This document shows, piece by piece, positions 15,895-23,689 of a stretch of 64,000 bases of DNA. Each line of letters opens with the position of its first letter. Positions within the stretch are counted from its first letter, which is position 1. This DNA comes from Butyricimonas virosa (GTDB taxonomy: Bacteria > Bacteroidota > Bacteroidia > Bacteroidales > Marinifilaceae), in assembly GCF_025148635.1 (NCBI RefSeq), contig NZ_CP102269.1, forward strand, positions 3,782,001-3,846,000, read 5' to 3'. The translations under genes were made by a program, and so were the position numbers. The notes beneath the pieces were generated by a model that ran no database searches, had not been told where the DNA came from, and saw nothing but the letters and a program-made list of their open reading frames with translations.

Positions 15895-16199
15895 TATTTG
15901 ATAGCTTTAAGGTAATCTTCAAAACTATCACATTTGATGGTATTACCTTCTTTGGCATCAAGCATCGCTTGTAATGTATTAGGATTAATTTTTGGGGTAG
16001 AATTTTGTTTTATTCTTTTCAGGTATTTGATGATTTTTCGTAATAATTCAGTTTGATTAAGGTCCATAATCTCTTCTAGAGCCTCTAATTTTAAAGCTGC
16101 TATTTGGTCTGTATTATATTGATAAGTTGCAGATGGCTCATGCAAAGATTGTTGGTCTTCTATTTTTATTTTATATGGTTTCGGTTTTTTTGTTGTCAT
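15894..16199 (-). CDS. Antitoxin of the YafQ-type pair
   Basis: A 101-residue acidic protein placed immediately upstream of the toxin. The middle (ALKLEALEEIMDLNQTELLRKIIKYLKRIKQN) looks like a helical DNA-binding/dimerisation part, and the C-terminal AMLDAKEGNTIKCDSFEDYLKAIK is the toxin-binding tail found in many Bacteroidetes RelE partners. It probably represses its own promoter at 16225-16256. The exact antitoxin family is not clear; it is longer than DinJ and has a Lys/Pro-rich N-terminus. Confidence 0.8.
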   Translation of the reverse strand: MTTKKPKPYKIKIEDQQSLHEPSATYQYNTDQIAALKLEALEEIMDLNQTELLRKIIKYLKRIKQNSTPKINPNTLQAMLDAKEGNTIKCDSFEDYLKAIK

Positions 16200-16224
16200 A
16201 ATGCATCCTTTTTAGTTGTATTTA

Positions 16225-16256
16225 CAAAGATAGGGAATTTATGGCTGATAATCAAA
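16225..16256 (-). promoter_or_regulatory. Promoter of the toxin-antitoxin operon
   Basis: On the minus strand TTTG (16256-16253), a 20-base spacer and TATCTTTG (16232-16225) form a complete Bacteroides-type promoter. Transcription would begin about 15-20 bp upstream of the antitoxin start at 16199. Confidence 0.6.
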
Positions 16257-16294
16257 TTTATTTTAGGAATAGAGGATTGTTTAATTTGATTACA

Positions 16295-17866
16295 TTATTC
16301 TTTTTCTTCCTCTTCTTTCTCGACAGGTTCAGGTTCTTGGGTTTCTTTGAAGATGTCGAATTTGTTCAATGGTTGCATGTATTTCAACCAGCGGAAGTCT
16401 TTCAGACGGGCTTCTTCGGGATCGGCCAAGAACAAGGGATTGAGTTCCCCGTCGGGCTTGTTAATGAAGACGATGTCCGTGACTTTCCGTTTGTCGATCA
16501 TGATACGGATGTTGGAGCTATTGGCGGTATTAACGCCAATGATGTTTCCTTTATCATCGGGGAAGTAGATGGTTTCCCCATTACCGTTCACGTACACCAT
16601 GTAGAGTTCGTTATCCCGGAAATAACCGGTCATATTTCGCCCTTTGATCTGGTCGTACATTTCGGTTTCCTCCCTTCGAGAGACCATGAAGGCCTTAGTA
16701 TTCAGGTAGAATTCCTTAATCGTTCCGTTTCCCGTGAGCAAGGAAATCTTTTCTGCGGTCATTTGGTTTCCGCTGGCCCATACCACCGGCTCATTGTGGA
16801 GTGTGATGGTGGAGTCGACAGAAAGGTAGACCATAGAATCACACAATCCTTGCAAGTCCTGACTAAAGAACTTGACTTTATAGTAAGCCCGTAAAATTTG
16901 GTTCTTGGCGGAGTCCTGATCCATGAAGAGGGTGTCTCCGTGTACGAAAAGAGAATCTTGTTTTCCGACCATGATTAACAGGGCGCTATCGGTGACAAAT
17001 GCCTTGTTTTGTTCCCGGTCCATTTGCGCATATTCACCTTTCACAATCACGTTGTTCCCGGTGTCCACGAGCGTGACGTTCCAGTAGAGATAAGCCATAC
17101 CGGTTATACTGTCGATTACCATGGTGTCGGCCACGCCCTCGTAACTCAAGTGGGTAACCCGATTGTTCTTGTATAGTTCGGCATGTCCCAAGTTGGAATC
17201 ATACCATCCATCCTCGGAGTAGAGGGTGTTGTTATCTTCTCCTTTCCCGTATATGTTCGTGGGGCCTAGAATGGAAACCAGTTTGGTCTCCGTGTTGTAT
17301 TTCAAGGTGTCCGAGAAGATCAAATATTCGGGAGAATTGACTTTTACACTATCCTTGAAGAGGGCTATTTTCGTTTGGGTAAAGTAGTTTCCTTTTTTAC
17401 TATCCAACGTGTTCTGGCTATCTTTCAGTTGTCCCCAGTTGAAGTAATATCCGATGTCGAATAACCCGTCATAATCCAGAAAATCGGTGGTCAAGACCAT
17501 CTGGGGATCTTCCAGCGTGACGTTTCGGCGGACTTGAATCAGTTTTTTGTTGGCATCATAGTACATGTAGTCGCCGGACATTCGAATACTGTCGTTCTTG
17601 ATCACCCGCACGTGGCCGAATGCTTCAAGATAATTAGAGTCCGGTAGTTCATACTGATAGAGACTATCGCACCACATGAGCGTGTTTTCATGCGTCATGT
17701 GTACGTTACCGATAAATCTGGACGGTTTGCCCAGTGTTCCCACCAGCAAACTATCCGCATTAACGATCTTGACTTTAGCTTTTTTATTTCCCTGTGCTAC
17801 AACTGTCTGCAAGGGGAGTAATCCCCATACAATACATAGTATCCCAACCCATAAACCTGCTCTCAT
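16295..17866 (-). CDS. OstA-like LPS transport family protein
   Basis: A 523-residue exported protein (signal AGLWVGILCIVWGLLPLQTVVAQG). The N-terminal part from about 35 to 180 is an OstA/LptA-like beta-jellyroll: repeated D-x-L-x-Y elements such as MWCDSLYQYELPDSNYLEAFGHVRV and TLEDPQMVLTTDFLDYD. Further jellyroll-type repeats continue to about 400, and the tail is highly acidic (PEPVEKEEEEKE). Bacteroidetes carry this long OstA-like form, thought to help bridge or assemble LPS at the outer membrane. It lies 45 bp downstream of the SurA-like gene, consistent with an outer-membrane biogenesis unit. Confidence 0.85.
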   Translation of the reverse strand: MRAGLWVGILCIVWGLLPLQTVVAQGNKKAKVKIVNADSLLVGTLGKPSRFIGNVHMTHENTLMWCDSLYQYELPDSNYLEAFGHVRVIKNDSIRMSGDYMYYDANKKLIQVRRNVTLEDPQMVLTTDFLDYDGLFDIGYYFNWGQLKDSQNTLDSKKGNYFTQTKIALFKDSVKVNSPEYLIFSDTLKYNTETKLVSILGPTNIYGKGEDNNTLYSEDGWYDSNLGHAELYKNNRVTHLSYEGVADTMVIDSITGMAYLYWNVTLVDTGNNVIVKGEYAQMDREQNKAFVTDSALLIMVGKQDSLFVHGDTLFMDQDSAKNQILRAYYKVKFFSQDLQGLCDSMVYLSVDSTITLHNEPVVWASGNQMTAEKISLLTGNGTIKEFYLNTKAFMVSRREETEMYDQIKGRNMTGYFRDNELYMVYVNGNGETIYFPDDKGNIIGVNTANSSNIRIMIDKRKVTDIVFINKPDGELNPLFLADPEEARLKDFRWLKYMQPLNKFDIFKETQEPEPVEKEEEEKE

Positions 17867-17911
17867 CGCGGAAAAATCATCAATCTTTACTTGTAAATTT
17901 TAACTTGTCAA

Positions 17912-19249
17912 TTACTTGAACCATCCGTCATAATGGAATTTAGAGTTCTTGTAATCTTCGTCGATATGGATATAGGTGTTTGCTTGTTTTTCCTTGATCC
18001 ATTTGTCAAGTACTTCTTGTTGCTTCTTGCTTTTTAACCCGTTTTCAAAGCTGATCCAGTCATCGTCCAGGTTAGCCGTGTGGGAAGGATAGTAAGCCTT
18101 GATTTTGATCACCTTGTATTCTTCGCCTGTACGGGTCTGATCCAAGAAAGGAGAGGAAATTTCTCCTACTTTCAGCTTGTTTACCTGACGGGCCATTTCT
18201 CCTTCGATGGTTTCTCTAGGCAGTTTGGAATCGGCGTCTTCCTCGTTGAAAATCAATCCACCGTTGTTTCTGGTCTTTTTGTCCATGGAGAAATAAGCTG
18301 CGGCTTCTTCAAACGTGGCTTCTCCGTTATGAATGTAAGTCAACACGGAGTCCAGATGTTGGATTGCTTCTTGCCGTTCTTCATCGGAGATACGGGGACG
18401 AAGCAGGATGTGACGTACGTTTACTTTGTCTCCTTGGCGGTCGATGTATTGAAGAATATGGAAACCGAATTCTGTTTCCACGATTTTAGATACTCTGCCG
18501 GGTTTCAAGCTGAATGCTGCTTCCGCGAATGCCGGGGCCAATGCGCTTTTGGTCTGGTAACCTAATTCACCGCCTTTGGCTGCAGATCCGGGGTCTTCCG
18601 AGTAAAGTACGGCTAACGTGTTGAATGTTTGTTTGCCGGCAAGAATCTCGTCTCGAAAATCTCTCAACCGATTACGAATACGTTCTTTCTCGGTGTCGCT
18701 GATTCTCGGTTTGATAACGATCTGTTGGATTTCGTATTTATCAGGTACTTCCGGAAGGCTGTCCTTGTTGAATTTCCGGTAAAAATACCTGACTTCCGAA
18801 GGGGTAACGCGAACGTTGTCCACGATTTTAGATTGCATTCTTTGCGTGATCATTTGTTCGCGAAGCGGGGTCCGCATTTCGTTCTTGATGTCCTCGTATG
18901 ATTTACCGAAATAAGTTTCCAGGCGTTCCCGTGAACCGATATGTTGCACGTATTGTTCCAACTGGGAATTCAAGGCATTTTCCACTTCCGTGTCGGTGAC
19001 CGTGATACTATCTATCTTAGCTTGAGCCACTAATAGTTTTTGAACTAATAAGTTTTCTAATATTCTGGTACGTGAATCGGAGGAAGAATTTACTAATCCT
19101 TGGGATTGTTCATGTAAAAATTGGTTCTCAATATCCGATTTCAACACGATTTCTTCACCCACGACAGCAATAATCTTGTCGATCACGTTTTTTTGTGCCG
19201 AGGCGTAACTAGCTAAAAATAACAATACAAGCAGTGATAAATATCTCAT
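17912..19249 (-). CDS. SurA-like peptidylprolyl isomerase
   Basis: A 445-residue periplasmic chaperone/isomerase with signal peptide MRYLSLLVLLFLASYASAQ. The N-terminal SurA-type helical domain (residues 20-165) begins NVIDKIIAVVGEEIVLKSDIENQFL. Two parvulin (rotamase) domains follow, about 172-270 (YEIQQIVIKPRISDTEK, with AKGGELGYQ and FGFHILQ) and about 275-375 (VNVRHILLRPRIS, with NNGGLI). It would escort outer-membrane proteins and fits next to the OstA-like gene and a further rotamase-like lipoprotein upstream. Confidence 0.9.
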   Translation of the reverse strand: MRYLSLLVLLFLASYASAQKNVIDKIIAVVGEEIVLKSDIENQFLHEQSQGLVNSSSDSRTRILENLLVQKLLVAQAKIDSITVTDTEVENALNSQLEQYVQHIGSRERLETYFGKSYEDIKNEMRTPLREQMITQRMQSKIVDNVRVTPSEVRYFYRKFNKDSLPEVPDKYEIQQIVIKPRISDTEKERIRNRLRDFRDEILAGKQTFNTLAVLYSEDPGSAAKGGELGYQTKSALAPAFAEAAFSLKPGRVSKIVETEFGFHILQYIDRQGDKVNVRHILLRPRISDEERQEAIQHLDSVLTYIHNGEATFEEAAAYFSMDKKTRNNGGLIFNEEDADSKLPRETIEGEMARQVNKLKVGEISSPFLDQTRTGEEYKVIKIKAYYPSHTANLDDDWISFENGLKSKKQQEVLDKWIKEKQANTYIHIDEDYKNSKFHYDGWFK

Positions 19250-19361
19250 AATTTATGAATAAGGTTATACTCAATAAAAACGCTCTAAACTAATACTTTT
19301 TCTTCAAATCCGCGAATAATCCGTTCGTTTTCGTATTTTTATTTTCATTTTTCTAATCCTG

Positions 19362-20201
19362 TTAATATATTTTGACGTAATCTTTCCGGAGACCTTCTGC
19401 GTTGATGTCTTTTTCCAGATTCTCCTCGAAGGAGATTTTACGTTTGTTCAGTAGTAATATCTCAATCTCTTTTTTCACGTAACCGAGAGGTGCCGTTTCA
19501 TGGGCTTGGCGCAGCTCGTTGATTTTGAGAAAATAGTAATTCTCATCGTCCTCGATTTCGATGGACTCCTTATTTTTATACTTGCTTTCCCATTCTGCCG
19601 ACGTGATGGGCAAGAGGTTCAGCAGGTTGCGCAGTTCAATCCACTGGTCGTTGAAACTGTCGAATTTTTTGGCCGAGGTGATACAGTATTCTTCCAACGC
19701 TTCCTGGTCTTTGGCTTCCTTGGAGCGGAACCACTTGCGGGCATCCTCGATTTTCGGGGCGGATTTAGGAATCACCACGAACAAGGCTCTCACGACCGGG
19801 GTGTTCAGCACGAAGTTGAATTTGTTCGCATCGTAGTATTGCGAGATTTCACGTTCGCTTATTTCCCGGCTGAGTTTCTGGGAAATAAGTTTTTCCTTGT
19901 ATTTATGGATCAAGATAGAAGAGGAATAGTCTTCCACTTGTTTCCGAATGTTTTTTTCCTCGTCGCTCAGGTTCTGGGTCGCTTTGTGCAGCAGCAATTC
20001 CTTGGTAATCCAGTTCCGCACGTAGCTTTGTGCCATGATGAGGCTATCTTTCGAGGGTGTTCCCTGGGGAATAAAACCGGAAACTTCCGATTTCAACAGA
20101 TATTTGTCAAAAACCTTTGCCACAGGTTGCTCGTTTTTCGCAAACTTGTCGTTGCAAGCCCATAGGAAGGGAATAAAAATCAGTATATGTTGTAGTTTCA
20201 T
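19362..20201 (-). CDS. Rotamase-like/SurA-N-type lipoprotein
   Basis: A 279-residue lipoprotein (signal MKLQHILIFIPFLWAC). The region AKVFDKYLLKSEVSGFIPQ resembles the VGxxxITxxEV start of SurA/PpiC N-domains. A mid-part (EISEREISQYYDANKFNFVLNTPVVRALFVVIPK) aligns with the linker and first strand of a parvulin domain, but the catalytic His and GGELG elements are not visible. The isomerase activity may be lost and the protein may act as a holdase. It is the first gene of a likely trio with the SurA-like and OstA-like genes, spaced 112 bp from the next. Confidence 0.75.
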   Translation of the reverse strand: MKLQHILIFIPFLWACNDKFAKNEQPVAKVFDKYLLKSEVSGFIPQGTPSKDSLIMAQSYVRNWITKELLLHKATQNLSDEEKNIRKQVEDYSSSILIHKYKEKLISQKLSREISEREISQYYDANKFNFVLNTPVVRALFVVIPKSAPKIEDARKWFRSKEAKDQEALEEYCITSAKKFDSFNDQWIELRNLLNLLPITSAEWESKYKNKESIEIEDDENYYFLKINELRQAHETAPLGYVKKEIEILLLNKRKISFEENLEKDINAEGLRKDYVKIY

Positions 20202-20258
20202 GATTTTATGCGATTAATATTCGGGCGAAAATAATAAAAAGCGATTTAAATATACGAG

Positions 20259-20293
20259 TTTGTGAGAGTTTTTTCGTCTATTTTGTATTTTTG
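20259..20293 (+). promoter_or_regulatory. Candidate recQ promoter
   Basis: TTTG (20259-20262), a 23-base spacer and TATTTTTG (20286-20293), ending 17 bp before the ATG at 20311. The spacer is slightly longer than usual. Confidence 0.4.
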
Positions 20294-20310
20294 CGAATAG
20301 AATTCGAAGA

Positions 20311-22221
20311 ATGACCCGTGATATAAAAGAGATATTAAAGACTTACTGGGGATACGATGATTTCAGATCCTTGCAGGAAGAGATAATCCGTTCCGTACTA
20401 GACGGGAAGGACACGCTTGCCCTTATGCCCACGGGAGGGGGAAAGTCGCTCACGTACCAGGTGTCCGGGCTAGCGATGGAGGGCGTCTGTCTGGTGGTGA
20501 CGCCCTTGATTGCCCTGATGAAGGATCAGGTGGAGGATTTGAAGAACAGGGGGATTCCGGCCGAGGCGATCTACACGGGGATGAGGCGTGACCGGGTGGA
20601 GTCGATCATTAATAAGTGTATATATGATACGGTTAAGTTCTTGTACGTGTCGCCCGAACGATTGTACTCAGAACGGTTCCGGGAAAAATTGAGGTTGATG
20701 AACGTGTGTCTGATTACCGTGGATGAGGCTCATTGTATTTCTCAATGGGGGTATGATTTTCGCCCCCCGTACTTGCGAATAGCAGAGGTGCGTGAATTCT
20801 TTCCCGGGGTGGCCACGCTGGCACTCACGGCCACGGCTACTCCGGAGGTCGTGGAGGATATTCAGAAACAACTGCATTTTTCAACCCCGAACGTCCTCTC
20901 TAAAAGTTTCCGTCGGGAAAATATTTCCTACGTGATCCGGGATACGGAGGCCAAGCCGTTGGAATTATTCAATATTTTGTCCAAGGTGCAGGGAGGGGCG
21001 ATCGTGTACGTGCGTACCCGGTTGAAGGCTTCTTCGATTGCCGCTTTTCTGAACAAGTCGGGGATCAAGTCTGATTTTTATCATGCCGGGTTGTCTTCCG
21101 CGCAGCGGGCACGTAGGCAGGAGGCGTGGAAAAGTGGGAAGGTCCCCGTGGTCGTGGCGACAAACGCTTTCGGGATGGGGATTGACAAGGCGGACGTGCG
21201 GGTCGTGGTGCATTATGACGTGCCGGATAGTCCGGAGGCCTATTTCCAAGAGGCGGGACGTGCCGGACGTGATGGAAAAAGGGCATACGCCGTGTTACTT
21301 TCCAGCCGGGCAGCTTTGGGTGGTTTACAAAAACGGATTGATGATGCTTTTCCCCCGAAAGATTATATATTGAGGGTGTACGAGGCCTTGGCGAACTATT
21401 ACCAGTTGGGTGAGGGCGAGGGACAGGGACAGGCGTTCGAGTTCAATTTGAAACTGTTTGCCCGTAATTTTAAACTCAACGAGGCGAGGGTGATGTCTGC
21501 CATCAGTATTCTGGAGGTTGCGGGGTTCTTGGGGTACACGACGGATATAAATTCCCGTTCCCGGGTGATGTTCACCGTGTTACGGGATCGGTTGTACGAG
21601 TTCGAGACGGGTGATCCCTTGTTGGAAAGACTTATGGTTCTCCTGATGAGAAATTATGCCGGAATTTTCGTGCAGGATGCTTACGTGGACGAAGGTTTTT
21701 TGGCTGATCAGCTCGACGTGACACGCAAGGTGCTGTATGATGCTTTTATTTCTTTGGCAAAGCGTAAGATTATTCGCTACGTGCCGGGGGACGTGAAACC
21801 TTACATCGTGTATTACCAGCCCCGGTTGCCATTGTCCTATATCACAATCGGGAGGGAGGCTTACGAGAACCGGAAGGAGTTGTTTGTCACGAAGATCGGG
21901 GCCATGGCCCGTTATATCCGGGATGACGAAACGTGTCGCCAGCTTTTGCTTATGGAGTATTTTGGGCAGAAAGAAGACAAGCCTTGCGGGATATGTGATG
22001 TTTGTATCGGGAAGAAAAAACGCTTGCATCGGGAAGAGCGGAAAAGCTTGGAGGAACGGATTTTGCAGGTGCTTGCCAGGCAAAATACGAATATCCGGGA
22101 GTTGGTACATCAATTAGGTGAGGACAAGGAAGTTGTGGTCGAGCAAATCCGGAAATTGCTGGATGAAGGGAAAATTCAGTATGTTTCAACCTTGGAACTG
22201 GGGTTGACGGAGAAATCCTAG
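20311..22221 (+). CDS. recQ: RecQ family ATP-dependent DNA helicase
   Basis: A 636-residue superfamily 2 helicase. Motif I is LMPTGGGKSLTYQV (about 38-51), motif II is VDEAHCISQWGYDFRP (about 140), motif III LALTATATPEV, motif V/VI ATNAFGMGIDKADVR and QEAGRAGRDG. The zinc-binding RQC part has the four-cysteine array CRQLLLMEYFG and CGICDVC. The end holds a winged-helix-like segment (LEERILQVLARQNTNIRELVHQLG) and no HRDC domain, as in many Bacteroidetes RecQ paralogues. It unwinds 3' to 5' in recombination and repair. It is transcribed alone, divergent from the rotamase-like gene. Confidence 0.93.
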   Translation: MTRDIKEILKTYWGYDDFRSLQEEIIRSVLDGKDTLALMPTGGGKSLTYQVSGLAMEGVCLVVTPLIALMKDQVEDLKNRGIPAEAIYTGMRRDRVESIINKCIYDTVKFLYVSPERLYSERFREKLRLMNVCLITVDEAHCISQWGYDFRPPYLRIAEVREFFPGVATLALTATATPEVVEDIQKQLHFSTPNVLSKSFRRENISYVIRDTEAKPLELFNILSKVQGGAIVYVRTRLKASSIAAFLNKSGIKSDFYHAGLSSAQRARRQEAWKSGKVPVVVATNAFGMGIDKADVRVVVHYDVPDSPEAYFQEAGRAGRDGKRAYAVLLSSRAALGGLQKRIDDAFPPKDYILRVYEALANYYQLGEGEGQGQAFEFNLKLFARNFKLNEARVMSAISILEVAGFLGYTTDINSRSRVMFTVLRDRLYEFETGDPLLERLMVLLMRNYAGIFVQDAYVDEGFLADQLDVTRKVLYDAFISLAKRKIIRYVPGDVKPYIVYYQPRLPLSYITIGREAYENRKELFVTKIGAMARYIRDDETCRQLLLMEYFGQKEDKPCGICDVCIGKKKRLHREERKSLEERILQVLARQNTNIRELVHQLGEDKEVVVEQIRKLLDEGKIQYVSTLELGLTEKS

Positions 22222-22488
22222 AGGTTAATTTAGTATGATTGCGTTATACTCTTTTCGCAGTCTCTTAGGTGTTTCACTAATAGGTTAACGATAGGTTGAC
22301 TGTACAGGGTGTAAACTTTTTGTTGTTTTTTGCTTGAAAAATGATTGAGGTATTAGTGAGACATAGGTGCAAGTCACTGTTGAGTATGGGGAGGCTCACT
22401 AGGGATTTGTTTACAAGTTATTAAAAAAAGATTCGAATTTATCGGTACCTTTTTCTTCGTGAAGTGTTATAAGGTAAAATAGCACGAA

Positions 22489-23649
22489 ATGAAAAAGGAA
22501 ACAGAGTATATTATCCAGTTGATCGTGAAAAGACTTCAAGGAGGCTTGTCTCCCGAAGAGGAAACTTTCTTCACGGCTTGGAAATCACGTTCCAAGGCCA
22601 ACGAGGAGTTGTATGAACGATTGGAAAATGAATATGAGGAACATACGGAATATCCTTTATACGAACAGTTTAATGCTCGTCGGTCGTGGCCGTCTGTCAT
22701 GAAAGACATTCGGAAGAGACATTCCATTCGACGCTTGTATCGTGGAGTTGCCGCGGCTGCCATCGTGTTATTGAGTGTATCTTCTTATCTGATGTTTTCG
22801 ACGGGCGGGGAGAAAGTACTGCCCGTGGCCCGGGTGGAGTCGGGCAACCATTTTTCTTTTGGGAAGCGTGCCTCGCTGATTCTGCCGGGAGGGGATACTT
22901 TGCTGATTGCCCCGGGGGTGGCGGACACGCTTGACGAGCAATTACCTTTCGTGAGTAATAATGGTGAAACCTTGATCTATCATACTCCCCGGACGGCGGA
23001 TTCTTTGGTGTATAATACGCTGAAAATACCTCGTGGCGGGGCTTATTCCTTGCAGTTGTCGGATGGTACGAAGGTAATGCTGAATTCCGATTCCCGGTTA
23101 AAGTTCCCGCAATCTTTTTCGGGTGATACCCGGGAGGTGTATCTGGAAGGAGAAGGATTTTTCCAGGTGGCAAAGGATGCTGCGAAACCCTTTATTGTGC
23201 ATTGTGAGAAGTATGCCGTGCGTGTGTTAGGTACTACGTTTAATATTTCTGCTTACCGGAACGATGAAGTTTCGATGACGACGTTAGTCGAGGGACGGGT
23301 GAATATTGAGTGCGGGAATACGGTTGTTGCGTTGACTCCCGGACTGATGGCTGCCGTGGCCGATTCGAAAGTGACGACCCGGGAAGTGAACGTGGAGTCC
23401 TATATTTCTTGGACGAGAGATCAGTTCAGTTTCAGCGAGGAACGTCTGGAGGATTTGTTAAAAAAGATTTCCCGCTGGTATGACGTGGAGTTCGTGTTTG
23501 ATGATGAGGAGATCAAGGATTATAAATTTTCCGGGTTTATGCCCAGGTACGAGAGTATAGATGCTATCCTGCAAATTATGGAACAAGCTGCAAATGTAAC
23601 CTTTAAGATGAATAATAAACAGATCGTGGTATACACGCATCAGGAATAG
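22489..23649 (+). CDS. FecR family anti-sigma factor
   Basis: A 386-residue inner-membrane regulator. The cytoplasmic N-terminus (1-80, LIVKRLQGGLSPEEETFFTAWKSRSKANEELYERLE) would bind an ECF sigma factor. One membrane helix is at about 84-102. The FecR domain (about 180-290) has IPRGGAYSLQLSDGTKVMLNSDSRLKFP and VLGTTFNISAY, and a DUF4974 C-terminal domain (about 310-386) ends FKMNNKQIVVYT. Unusually no sigma gene is adjacent: recQ lies upstream, and the nearest sigma gene is 10 kb downstream at 33727. Next is the metalloprotease and then a SusC with an STN domain, so the signalling path is SusC1 STN to this FecR. Confidence 0.92.
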   Translation: MKKETEYIIQLIVKRLQGGLSPEEETFFTAWKSRSKANEELYERLENEYEEHTEYPLYEQFNARRSWPSVMKDIRKRHSIRRLYRGVAAAAIVLLSVSSYLMFSTGGEKVLPVARVESGNHFSFGKRASLILPGGDTLLIAPGVADTLDEQLPFVSNNGETLIYHTPRTADSLVYNTLKIPRGGAYSLQLSDGTKVMLNSDSRLKFPQSFSGDTREVYLEGEGFFQVAKDAAKPFIVHCEKYAVRVLGTTFNISAYRNDEVSMTTLVEGRVNIECGNTVVALTPGLMAAVADSKVTTREVNVESYISWTRDQFSFSEERLEDLLKKISRWYDVEFVFDDEEIKDYKFSGFMPRYESIDAILQIMEQAANVTFKMNNKQIVVYTHQE

Positions 23650-23689
23650 AAAACAGGTGTTATTATAATTTTTATTTAAAATTTCATAC

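Noticed and set aside
16241..16894. 217-residue plus-strand frame
   Set aside because: Antisense to the OstA-like gene, whose family and start are clear.
19500..20165. 221-residue plus-strand frame
   Set aside because: Lies fully inside the rotamase-like lipoprotein gene on the other strand and has shadow composition rich in Phe and Gly.
22222..22488. Inverted TCACTAATA words between recQ and fecR as an operator
   Set aside because: Only nine bases match, the spacing is long, and the region is AT-rich, so chance is a sufficient explanation.
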